Source: Tausonia pullulans
Taxonomy: Eukaryota > Basidiomycota > Tremellomycetes > Cystofilobasidiales > Mrakiaceae
NCBI GenBank assembly: GCA_951802195.1
Contig: OX637620.1
Span: forward strand, 1,488,001-1,552,000
Reading direction: 5' to 3'
Length of the DNA: 64,000 nt
Positions within the stretch are counted from its first letter, which is position 1; each line of letters begins with the position of its first letter. The translations under genes and the position numbers were made by a program. The notes beneath the pieces are model-generated. The model ran no database searches and was not told the origin of the DNA. It saw nothing but the letters and a program-made list of their open reading frames with translations. Of the stretch, positions 43,311-53,492 are shown piece by piece.

Positions 43311-44634
43311 ATGGTACTGGTCACCCATAGATCGCTCGCGGCTCTTGCTTCATCGGCCACTGCTGCTGCCCGAAGACATTCTTCCACGCGCTTGGCTTCC
43401 CGAATGTTTGCCTTCGCTTCTGCTTCTTCCTTCTCTTCCACCGTTTCCCACTTTACCACCACCGAGTCTCGACGACGACTGTCGACCTTTGGTTCCTCCA
43501 CTACTCTCCGCTTCTACGCCACGGACACTCCCACAGCGGCCCCCACTACTTGCTGGTCCTGCACGGCCTCTCTCACGCCCAAGGACCCCTCCGCCCCGCC
43601 ACCAACGACCCATTGCCCATCATGCCAGACAATCCTCCCCGTTCGACCCCACGAGCAAGGTGGGCCGAACTTCTTTGAAGTCCTCGGCCTCCCTGCCGAT
43701 ACGGGATTCGACGTTGATACGGCGGCGCTCAAGCAGGCGTTCCTTGTGAAGAGCAAGGAGGTCCATCCGGATGGATACAAGGGGAAGGGGGAGGTGCGTC
43801 GCGTCGTCGTTCGGCGCCGATAATGGTCTTCAAGGGCATCGGTTGAGCTGCTGACTTTGTGTGTTTTTGTTTTTGTTTTCGTTTTCGTTTCTCATTTGTC
43901 TGCGTACGCGCTGTTAGCTTGAGTATGGTCTCGCGCAGGAGCAGTCGAGCATGTTGAACAGGGCCCACGAGACGCTCAAGAGCCCGCTCTCCCGCGCGCA
44001 ATATCTCGTACGTTCTGTGTTTCTCTCTCTCAAGAGAGGAGACGACTGTGACTGACTGTTGACTCTGTTCATCCCTCACTCCGACGCGCATTTCTCGCTC
44101 GTCTTCATCTTCAGCTATCTCTCGCGTCGATCCAGGTCCACGAGACCGACTCCGTCTCGGATCAAGACTTACTCATGGAGATCCTCGAGGCTCGCGAAGC
44201 TCTCGAAGAGGCTGAGACGGAGGAGGACGTCTCGAACCTTCAAGATGAGCACCGAGGTGCGTCTTTGCTCGCTCGTCTTTCTCGTCTTGGAATGCCACGC
44301 GCAGCCACCCCCTGACGGTGTACATGCCCTTCGACCATCACACTATCACACCGTCGCCCATCATTCGTGTTCTGCTCCTCTCCTTAATCACCTACCAGAG
44401 CGAGAGCGCGAAACCATCGCCAAACTCGGCGAGGCATTCCGCGCGGGCGACCTTGCAAGGGCAAAGGAACTCTGCACCGAGCTTCGGTACTGGCGCAAGG
44501 TGGACGATGTACGTTGCACGCTTGTCTTTCCTTTGGTCGTTCCACGAGCGGTCAGGATCGCTGACTAGAATCTTGATGCACGCCCCTCTGCGTCTTCTCA
44601 GGCCGTCGGATCGAAGCTCCACCCCGTTGATTAG
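43311..44634 (+). CDS. JAC1: Mitochondrial Fe-S co-chaperone HSCB/Jac1
   Basis: HSCB passes the Fe-S scaffold Isu to its Hsp70. Five exons (43311-43793, 43918-44007, 44115-44256, 44399-44508, 44602-44634) sum to 858 bases, or 285 residues. The long Ser/Ala/Arg-rich N-terminus is a mitochondrial presequence. Four cysteines (CWSC at 81-84 and CPSC at 102-105) form the zinc module known from human HSCB but missing in baker's yeast Jac1. The J domain begins NFFEVLGLPADTGFDVD and has the essential HPD in KEVHPDGYKGKG, then MLNRAHETLKSPLSRAQYL. The C-terminal helical domain shows DQDLLMEILEAREALEEAE and ELRYWRKVDDAVGSKL. Intron 1 ends after a run of GTTTTC-like repeats. Confidence 0.94.
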
Positions 44635-45245
44635 AATGGCGCTTCCTTGGCTCCCTTGCCTGTCTTGTCATGAGGTCTCTTCAGACACACTCGCTCGCTG
44701 CGGCGGCGGCACTTCCTTGTTTCTTCGCTGCCCTTCGTCCGAAGGAGCAAGGCTCCATGGCCAGCGTTTGGCAGACAGATAGCCAAAGGTGTGTGTGCTT
44801 GCAAGGACAAGTAAGATTCGGCGTCCGCAAAGTCGGGTGATAAGCGCCCGCGGTTCCAGGGCCCCGATCCCCACGCTGCTGCTTCTTATAGAGGTCATCG
44901 GTCGGTCAGACCCGGTGCTTTCCGGACGGATCCCTGATACGCAGGGAAGAGGGGCAGGAAGGGGTGCGAAGGGAAGCAGGCTGGCTCGTCGGCCGACCCA
45001 CGAAATAGTGTCCGAGATCCGGGAAGTAAGCGGAGGGAGGGTTTATCGGACAGGAGCAAAGAGAAGAGACGTCTTCTTCTAGGTTCGGGTTAGGTCGCCG
45101 AAGGCCTAGCTTGCGGATCTTTCGAGAAGGAGTGAGATGAAAATTCCAAGACATTTCCATGAGGTGAACCGAAGAGAAACATGGAGAAAGCTAGCGAGGC
45201 AAGAGGAAAGAAAACACAGCGAGGGTGGTGTAGCTAAGGGATAGA
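44635..45245. other. Convergent 3' region
   Basis: About 610 bases between HSCB and paralogue B. Short frames exist, but nothing is supported. Confidence 0.5.
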
Positions 45246-46098
45246 TTAACGAGCTTTACTAGGAAAGAGCCGGAGACCTTCGATGGCTTCGCTCTCATGC
45301 TTGGATCCAACATAAGGAAAGTCGTCAAAGTCACTGGAAGCTTCCTCGTTGTCGCTACCGTCAAACTCGTCAAAGTATCGGCCAGGAGGCGTGGTGAGTT
45401 GGTCCTCGTTGTCCGTATCATCCGAGTCGGATTCTGAGGTACCGTAGAAGGAGGATGAGGAGCGGGGGCGGCGGGATGAAGTGTAGGTGGTGGTGGACGT
45501 GGCGGTGTGGCCATGGTCCAGAGACGGAACGGAGTAGACGACCTGGCTTGTGGAGACTGAGCCGTCGTAATCCAAGAGCGGGCCATCGTAGTCATCGTCA
45601 TCCGAGACCTCGAGGATCTCGACGGTGGAGGTGGTGGTCTCTACGTCAGACGAGCAGAGGAACTCCGACGCTTCGGCGATCTTGCATGACTCGAAAGACA
45701 TAGGCGCAGGCGTGACGACCTCCTCGTCCTCATCCTCCTCAGCAAGGTCGTCCATCCTTGTGAAGGCGGCCGAATCCCGACGGAGCTGCTGCTGGCCTTC
45801 GAAGGCATGTTGACGGGCCTTGAGTGTGTTGGCGGCGGCAATGGCCTCAAAGATGAGGACCGAGCGATGGAGGAGATCCCTTGAATCGGCGTGATCTGAG
45901 AAGGCCTGGAGCGATCCCAGCTTAAGATGGGAGAGTGAGATGAACGCCGAGTGGGAGACGGGCCGGCCGGGGAGGCCGCCTGAGGTGGCAATGGTGGCTG
46001 GGGCAAAGACGACCGTCGAGTCAGATGAGGGGATACGCCTTGTTGCACGTGCGCATCGAGAAAGGAGGACGCGACTCACTGTAGGGCGTACTGAACAT
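45246..46098 (-). CDS. SERTA-like acidic protein, paralogue B
   Basis: Two exons (46098-46080 and 45997-45246) sum to 771 bases, or 256 residues; exon 1 has 19 coding bases. The single intron is in the same phase and place as in paralogue A. Residues about 25-63 read FISLSHLKLGSLQAF and LLHRSVLIFEAIAAA. The acidic middle has DLAEEDEDEEVVTPAPMSFE and ILEVSDDDDYDGPLLDYDG. The C-terminus aligns with A: SSSFYGTSESDSDD, TPPGRYFDEFDGSDNEEASS, IEGLRLFPSKAR. The frame is also open upstream to an ATG at 46323, so a longer form is possible, but the shared ATG is preferred. The two genes face each other 3 kb apart with HSCB and a small gene between them. Confidence 0.78.
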
Positions 46099-47493
46099 GG
46101 TCAGGTTGGGCTGCAAGGAAGTGTGCGTCTTGCAATCGGCTTGCTTTTGAGGTACAGTTGATCCGAAGATAGGTCGGCAGAGGATGGTTATTCCCGTTGA
46201 GGCTCGCGCAGGGTCGTGAGAAAGGTTGAGGAGGGGGGCTTGTTCATAGTAGTTTGGTGGCTGGGGCTCGAGAGGCGAGGTGGCTGAAGAAGGAGGAGGC
46301 GGGCAAGGTAGGAGCATGAGCATCGAAGATCCGAAGGGGGCGGAGGGAGGCGAGTCAAGCTGAGGCGTGGAGACTGGGCGCGAATGGAGCGCGGGATGCC
46401 TTGGGGGGGGGAGGGGGGGGGGGGCGACGCCGATCCGTACCTTGTTCTAGGGAGCGCTCGGAGGAAAGTCTTCTTTGTGCGTTGTTCTGGGGCGAGGGTA
46501 TTTGACAGATTGAGGCTCGTTGTTTAAAACATGGCTGAGGCGCGCTGGGCTGTGTGAGGGAGGTAGTGGTTGGAGGGAGAAGCTAGAATAACGAACGTGA
46601 GGGAAGAATAAAGGACCGAGCGGATTTTCGAGTCAGCGAGGGTTCGGACGATGCCGACGCCCGGCATGGGTCATCATGTTGGCCGCGGAAGCGCGTGCAG
46701 AACCGTCTTTGGTTGTTGGAATTCAACATCGACAATCTGGGCCTTGTCCTCTCTTCTGAGCGAGCTTCCCCTCGGGGCTGGCGCTGGGGAAGGGCATATA
46801 TGAAGGAGACTAGCACGTTGGTAGCAGAAGAGAGAAGAAGGAACGGGAGTGAAGAAGGGACGAGAGTCAAGAGGATAGCAAAGTCAGGTATGACGCTGGC
46901 CTCTTCCCCAAAGCTGAGCAAGCAACAAGCCAGAGGTTAGGTAGGATGGACGACGACCGCCGCAGAGGGTGACGTCTCCCTCGTCCTGATCCGCAAAGGT
47001 CCTGCTGCCTGGTCAGCGCTTAGGCTTCCTTCTTGGCTCCGCACGTGCGCCAGACGGACGGCTCCGAATGATTATACAAAAATGGACTCAGCTCCGTCAT
47101 CGTTGCTCTTCTCGCCGCGGCCGCTCCCCCGGCCTGGGAAAAAATACGAACCGACCCCGGAGCGCTCGCTCGCTTGTCCACATGCAGGGATGCTCAAGGG
47201 CAGTCGAAGGCGGCTAAGGCCGTGGCCCAGTATCTTCCCTGGAGGCATTCGACTTTGAGCGGTCGAGAAGGCGGCGCGCGGAGAAAGCACACCAGCACGC
47301 CAGCTCTCTGTCACCGCCATCACCCTTCTCTCACAACTTTTTTTTTCCTTCTAAAGGGGCCAAGTGAGACACGTACGACCTTCTTCAACCTGCCAAGGTC
47401 TTCGTCATTCTGAGCCGGCCGTGACATCTAGCGAGGACCGATTCAGTCGTGATCATTGAATTTCCACACAAGAAGAACGACGACGTCCACTCT
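46099..47493. other. Long intergenic region
   Basis: About 1.4 kb upstream of paralogue B and downstream of the antiporter gene. A broken G run (46403-46424) could form a quadruplex. No splice-supported gene was found. Confidence 0.45.
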
Positions 47494-49676
47494 TCATCTC
47501 CATCGCCGCGGGACAACTCTGTCCTCGCCCAGCCGCTTGATCAACAGACCAACACTGCCAGAGGCCACATTGGAAGGAGAGAGGGTGATATTTTTCGTGC
47601 ACGGACAGGTTAGCGATGAAGCCCGAGCGTGTACCAGAGACAGAAATCCACCGTGTGCCTGGACAGGAAGGGACATACCTGACAGGACCGATGACTGTGC
47701 AAAGGACGATCGCCCACGTCGTCACCAGGAAAGCATCACTCGAGAGCAACCCAGCCTCGGTGTAGGATATCTGACTAATCAGAAGTCCAATTTCGCCTCG
47801 TGCGACGAGCGCGAGTCCGAGAAAGGCCGCCGGGGCGACATCTGAACGCCAGCCGCCGTTGATGAGCTGGCGGTCCTTGCCACTCGGCCCTTCTCCGTTC
47901 TTGGCCGCGTCGTTTGGGCCGGGGGCCGCTTCGACGGTGGACGTGCCTAAGGGCGTCTCGGTATCGGTCCTCGCGTCAATGCCCTCCCGGGATCGACGCT
48001 CGCATGACTGCGTCGAAGGCAAGGTCGACTGAAGAAGCGTCACAGGAGCCGAAGGAGGGTCGTCCTCCCCGCAAGCGGCGTGCATTTCGATACCCTGTTC
48101 ATCCTTGAGAACGTTCTCTTTCCACTCGACGTGCGCTTCAGTTAATCGCTCGCCGATTCCCCAAAGGACAATGATGAGACCACAGAGCGCCTTGGCGATC
48201 GTCATGAGGACGGTGTAGACGACGCCCTGCCAGATGAGCTTGCCCGTAAAGAGTGATAGGAAAGGGATGGAGGTGCCGATGGAGGCGAAGAAGAGGGGCG
48301 AGAGGATATATTTTTGGACGGGCGCAATGTAGAGATCGTACACCTGGTGGAAAGGGTGGACATGGGTGGAGTCGCCCGCAGTTGGAGGGAGGGGAGACAA
48401 GGGGGGAGCCTGAGAACGAGAGTGGGACAACGCCGAGCGAAATGGCGCAAGCGATACGGGGCTTGTGTGCGTGAGATGGGAAGAGGAAGCGAGTGTCAGA
48501 GGAGGAGTGGGTGTGAGAGAAGCCGCGCTGGAAGGAAGCGCAGAGACGATGAGTCCCGCGACATAAGCTCCCAGGAGCATAGAGCCGCCGATGACATAAA
48601 TGATGGAGACGGAGGCTGAAGCAATAGAGACCAGGAGAAAGAGGGTGAGGCTCTGGCCAAGGGTTGGATGGAAGAGATGGGGCTCGAGGACGCGGCGGAA
48701 CAGCGGGCCCAGGACAAAGCGGGTCACAGCGGGGGCGAGGAGGGCGAACAGGAACGACACTACGAGAGGTCGAGCGATGACCCAGGGCTCGATGTCTGTG
48801 GAAGATTCTCCAAGTGTGCGGACGACCGAGGACAGCACAAATCCGATGCTGATTGCAGGGGTGGCTAAATGTATAAGAAAGAGATATTCACGTAGGGGGT
48901 GGTCAGTTGAGACAAGCAAGAAGACTCACACATCGTCAAAGACAGCCGCTCCCGCCAAGACGGTACCGAGCCTCGTCTTCTCCAGGGGCCCGACGCTCAT
49001 AGTGGTAGCTCCACCAACGGCCTTAAGAACAACGAAGGTCGTTCCGAGGGACGTCGAGCTCATGGACGCGCCGGCGGCGAAGGATTCGAGCGAACCGTAT
49101 TCACCGATGGGCAAGAGGAGAAAGCTGAGGCCGATGGGAACTCCGATCCCGAAGAGGGCAATTGTCGTGGCGAGGGGGAGAGAGCGGATGAGCGTGTTGA
49201 GCGAGGTCGTCATGCCGCCTGAGGGATGAACGATACATATCGCCAAGGTGCTCAAACGTCAGCCACCCTTGCAACTCCACGTGTAGCCTCATTCGCCATA
49301 CCTTCAAAAACGATGAGAAGCAGGCCGACGTATCCCAAGGCGAGGAATGTCTGCTCCCAAGATTCCTCGAGGATGCCGGCTGCATACCGTCGGGTCAGAG
49401 TCAGTTGGTCCAGGATAGGTGCTGCGAGCGAGGCGGCCAGACGCAGACATACCAAGAGGAGCTCCGAAGATGATTCCGACAATGATCTCGCCGATAAGGC
49501 CTGCAAAGAGGAAGCGATCCGCGATGTGACGAGCGACGTTGACCAGATCTGCCGGACAGGGAGCGCGGCCAGATGAAGTGAGCTGTTGCGGCGAGTACAA
49601 CAGGCGACTTACAGATGAATGACGTGAGAACAAGTACCTGGACAAGATCAGGCTCGTGATACTTAACGTACGCCAT
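47494..49676 (-). CDS. CPA2-family cation/proton antiporter (Kha1/KefB-like)
   Basis: This is a multi-span Na+ or K+/H+ exchanger. The start MAYVKYHEPDLVQVLVLTSF is followed by NVARHIADRFLFAGLIGEII, the family segment EQTFLALGYVGLLLIVFEG and LTTSLNTLIRSLPLATTIAL. Then come GASMSSTSLGTTFVVLKAVG, PAISIGFVLSSVVRTLGES and SASVSIIYVIGGSMLLGAYV. A cytosolic loop rich in Ser and Pro interrupts the membrane part. Later segments include LSPLFFASIGTSIPFLSLF and AAFLGLALVARGEIGLLISQ. The last exon gives VGLLIKRLGEDRVVPRRWR. The GE of ARGEIG is typical of CPA2 carriers. Fungal proteins of this type sit in Golgi, vacuolar or plasma membranes; which applies here is unknown. There are several introns; the last spans roughly 47653-47551. 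Confidence 0.9.
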
Positions 49677-49958
49677 GGTATACTCGGCGGGTGAAGGTGA
49701 GGTGGTCGTGGCTGACGGAGAGCTTTCCTCTTCCTGTCGGTTCGTGGTTATCGGAGAAGCTCGAGGATGAAGCGCGAGGAAGCGCACCGTCCTCTATTCC
49801 TGCTCTGCCAGCTTGACCCCACCTTCACCTTGACAAAGCGCGAACCAAACGGGCGGAGGCAAGGGACCGGCGAGGCTCGGGCGAGGGGCCCTCTCGCTCT
49901 CGCTCTCTGAACGCGAGAGTCGACGTTCAACCACCAGTTGGGCTACTGCTACTGCTGC
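49677..49958. promoter_or_regulatory. Divergent promoter
   Basis: A 282-base spacer between the antiporter (-) and the next gene (+), expected to carry both promoters. No defined motif is claimed. Confidence 0.5.
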
Positions 49959-52033
49959 ATGGGCTTCTTCTCACGGGGCTCGTCGTCCCAGACCGTCGAC
50001 GAGACTCCAACTCGATCCAGATGGGTCCGTACCATCCAAGTTGACCTGTCAAGAGGCTCACACCGTAGCCTAGACAAGTCGCTGACCGACTGTCCAACCC
50101 CTTGCTCGCTCGCAGTTCTCGTCCAAGTCGAAGCCTCTCCCTCCTCCACCTCCGCCGCCGTCGTCCTTCAAGACTACGTATCGGCCACCACCTGATGTGC
50201 TTCCACAGCCCACGCTCGCCCCGAAAGTGCCCCCCGTCTCCTCTTCGACGCTTCGCCTCGAGCAGTACGCCTCCTCCCAGACCAAGCGCTCGGCGTCGTC
50301 CTTCGCCGCCGCTGCCTCGGTCGGACCCCCTCGCAGCCACTCCTCGACCGCAAGCCCTGGCTCTCGGGTGGCGTCGACCCAAGGCGGAAGCGGATCCCAC
50401 TCTGAGTCCAGGGAGTCTGCAGGCAGGCCTCTGGCGAAGGGCAAGGACGATGCGACCACGTAAGGGCTATATGTTCTCTCAACGAACGCTGCGGTGTTCC
50501 CTCCGCGCGTGTCATCCATCGATTCCCCTTGTCTCGGGTGGCTGAAGGCTCCCTCTCCCTTCCGCTTTCTTCAGTCAAAACCTGGCCGTCCGGCTGCAGG
50601 AGCTCTCGATCGCACACGCAGATGGTTTGCTTGGGTGAGCGCTGGTAGCTGGTCGACAAGCCGCCTGCTTCATGCAACACTCTGCTGACGTGTTTGGACG
50701 CGTTGTCACGCTGATCGCTCTCAGGGACGAGGAGTACCGGATCCTCCGAGCGACCATATTTGAGCAGCAGCTCTCAGGTGTGACAGAGAGCAGAGCAAGC
50801 AGAATACCGGGCAGATCGAACAACGCAGGCGATCAAGGTCCTTGCCTCCCTCTCCATGCTTGCTGGCTCAACCAACCCACCCTGACGTCCCTCGACCCGC
50901 CACCATTCTATCGTCTTCTGCAGAGTCAATGAGGAGCGTCACAAATCGCCCGGACCTCGGCCGAACACCCTCGGTGCACTCGACGAACTCGTCCATGGTC
51001 AAGTCGACCTCCAAGGGCTCCTTCTTCCGCAGGAGATCCTTCGTCCCTGAGACAGCTCAGCCTTTCGACAACCCACGGCGACAGGCGAGCGACCAGTCAT
51101 CTGTGTTATCGGGCAACTCTTTCCCTGGCCGGGACTCCATCTCCGGCCGGTCCTCCCTCGCCGTGCCCATGGGATTCTCGAATCTGAGCGACACGCTTGG
51201 CAGTACGTTCAGCCCGTCCGTTCGGTCGACGCGCACATCTCGTTCGGCCATCACGAACCAGACGTTTACGGCTGTCGAGAGTCGGCCCTCCTCGCTCTTC
51301 TCCACTGGGTCGGCGCATGCGTCGATTGCCGCTCCGCCATCAGCCTTCCACCTTCGGACGCCCCAACGTAACGGGGACAGCTCGGGTAGCGAGTCAAGCT
51401 CCAAGGAAGTTCGGGCTGAGCTAGCCCTCGTCGAGGCAGAAGGTCGTCGTCTTCTCGCGACATTCGATTCGCTCGAGGCATCTGCCCTCCACGATGCCGA
51501 GGGAGGCCTTGGTCGTGTTGGCGCCGGGGACGACTGGATCCCTATTACGTCTTCCATGATAGAGCAACCTCGCCGACCGAGCCGGGGCGTGCCGCCTCCC
51601 ATCATCGGTAGGTCAAAGCATGCCCACACGCCATCGACTGTGTCATCCCAGTACTCCGGTCGCGGAGCCGGATCCAGTATTCGCTCTTCGACAGACCGCT
51701 CCTCCCCTGGATTAACGACGCTCAATCGCTCGATGTCCTCGTCGAAGTTTCGGCCGTCGCTGTATGAAAACGCAGGCGCGACGTCGACGGCCGCCGCCTC
51801 GCAAGCACAGATTGCGTCAGCGGACGATCCAGAGCGGGCGGCTCTCGAGGCCAATCTCGCTGACATCCATCGGCGACGGAGGGACACAGAGGAGCGCTAC
51901 GAACGCCGCATTGACGTGAGTTTCTTCTTCTGCCAGCTCAGAGACCTCAAATCTTGTACTGACATTTGGACCTGTCCAGTTCCTGCGAGGAAAGCTTCGG
52001 GCGGCAGAGATCAGGGACAAGGCCATGCGATGA
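49959..52033 (+). CDS. Conserved fungal protein with coiled-coil end, function unknown
   Basis: The start MGFFSRGSSSQTVDETPT leads through an intron with an uncertain donor (near 50025 or 50040) to exon 2 at 50116 ([20 protein letters not shown]). Small exons then encode QNLAVRLQELSIAHADGLL and GDEEYRILRATIFEQQLS, which read like a conserved helical domain. The large central exon is Ser/Arg-rich and probably disordered, with SFFRRRSFVPETAQPF and SRPSSLFSTGSAHA. The C-terminal part is helical (ELALVEAEGRRLLATFDSLE; LEANLADIHRRRRDTEERYE) and ends FLRGKLRAAEIRDKAMR. The stop at 52031-52033 is reached through a phase-0 intron. I cannot assign a family. It may be a scaffold or cytoskeletal adaptor, but this is a guess. 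Confidence 0.72.
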
Positions 52034-53492
52034 GGGCCCTGTCTTGCAGAGCGAGATCGCGGTGGTCGTGCCCTCCGGGATACTGTGGTTAACCACTCAG
52101 CTACGAGAGCGCTTCCAATGTTACCACCCCACCCGCCTCACCTGCTCCATCCGCCTAGCCGATCACGCTCTCTCTCTTTCTTGGGACCACTCCCTCCTTC
52201 CACCTCCAGTCATCACCCGCCTGTTCGCCGACGACAGCCTCGACTTCGTTTCTAACTTGCCCCTCCACCTCGCCGAGCTCGAATGCGCAATGGCTTGTCT
52301 GAGGCTTCACATCGGTCGTGCAGGGCTTGGGCTTCCTAAGCCTCTCCCTCTCTCTCTCCCTCACCTTTCCTCTCCCCCATCCTCCACTCCCTCGGTCAGC
52401 AACAACATCGTCACTAGGTTCCTCGACCATAATCCTTCTCCCGGAAGTACTCCCACTATCCTTATCGCAATACCGTGACTCCCCCCCCCCCCCACCCCCT
52501 CGTGGCCAGCAATCGCCCTCGATCACGGGTTATTGTCGGTTTCGAAGCGGAGACCACAGCCTCTAATCCCATTGGCAGGCTTCGCACGTCGACTACGTCG
52601 CCATCTGTTGAATACGGTTTTACGCCGTCGTCCTCTCCTCCGGCTATCCTTCCCGACAGCACCCCGTTCAGGACCCTTGGCCTCTCAGGCGGTACTTGCC
52701 TAGTGAGGGGAACCATAGACCCACAGGGTCGCTCCACCTCCCCCCCTCCCCCCACCAAGCTACTCCGAGGGAGTAGCAAGTCGTCGGACAACCATCCCAT
52801 CTTGCTTCGAGGCAGCAGGTCCGAAATAGGCCCCTGCACGGCCCGGCTCTGACGAACGACGAAGAGTCGGGCCAGCGCTGGCGTGCGCCAGTCGGGGTGG
52901 GTCGAAGGACGCGAGACGAAGCGGAGTCGGTTGTTAGCTCGTGGTCATTGGCGGGCGCAAGAGAGAGGAAGCTAAAGATGGACTATGACTGCTCATAATT
53001 AGCCTAACTGCTCATCGCAAGGTTTGGACCCTTGCGCGTCTGCGCGTGTGGTGTTGCCCAAGATGGCCCGAGGCGCAGTTTCAGAGACCAAACAAGCTCT
53101 TTCTGGCGTGTGCGGGGGTGCTTGGTGGTCTATCGGTCACTCGACCAACACGAACGAGACGGCTGTCCATTCTTCGTCCCTAGGGGCCTCGCTTCCTTGT
53201 GGTGGAGCGAGGTCCATTGGCTATGTCATGGGGCGAATCAACAGAGGCCGGCTCGGAAGAGGGAGGACTCGATCGAGCCAAATGCAGACAGCAGGTGTCC
53301 GCGTGAGGGAAGCGGCGCCGCGCGGGTGCGCGAGCCTGGGAGCGAACTCACTCTCAACATCCATCGTCTGCCTCACGCCTTCCCTGTCGGCCCACACTCC
53401 GCCATCTAGCCTGCTCAGTGCTTGCCACGCGTGTCCTGCCCGTCCTCCCCCTGTCCTTGCGCCTAACCACCTAGCATCGTCCAGTCCTCGCC
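52034..53492. other. Intergenic region
   Basis: About 1.45 kb. It contains CT repeats near 52330, a run of 13 C at 52481-52493 and long open frames on the plus strand that I consider chance, because they lack conserved segments. The part next to 53493 is pyrimidine-rich. Confidence 0.45.

Noticed and set aside
52155-52852. Open frames on both strands after the 49959-52033 gene
   Set aside because: They depend on CT repeats and a C run; no splice-consistent or conserved coding signal.
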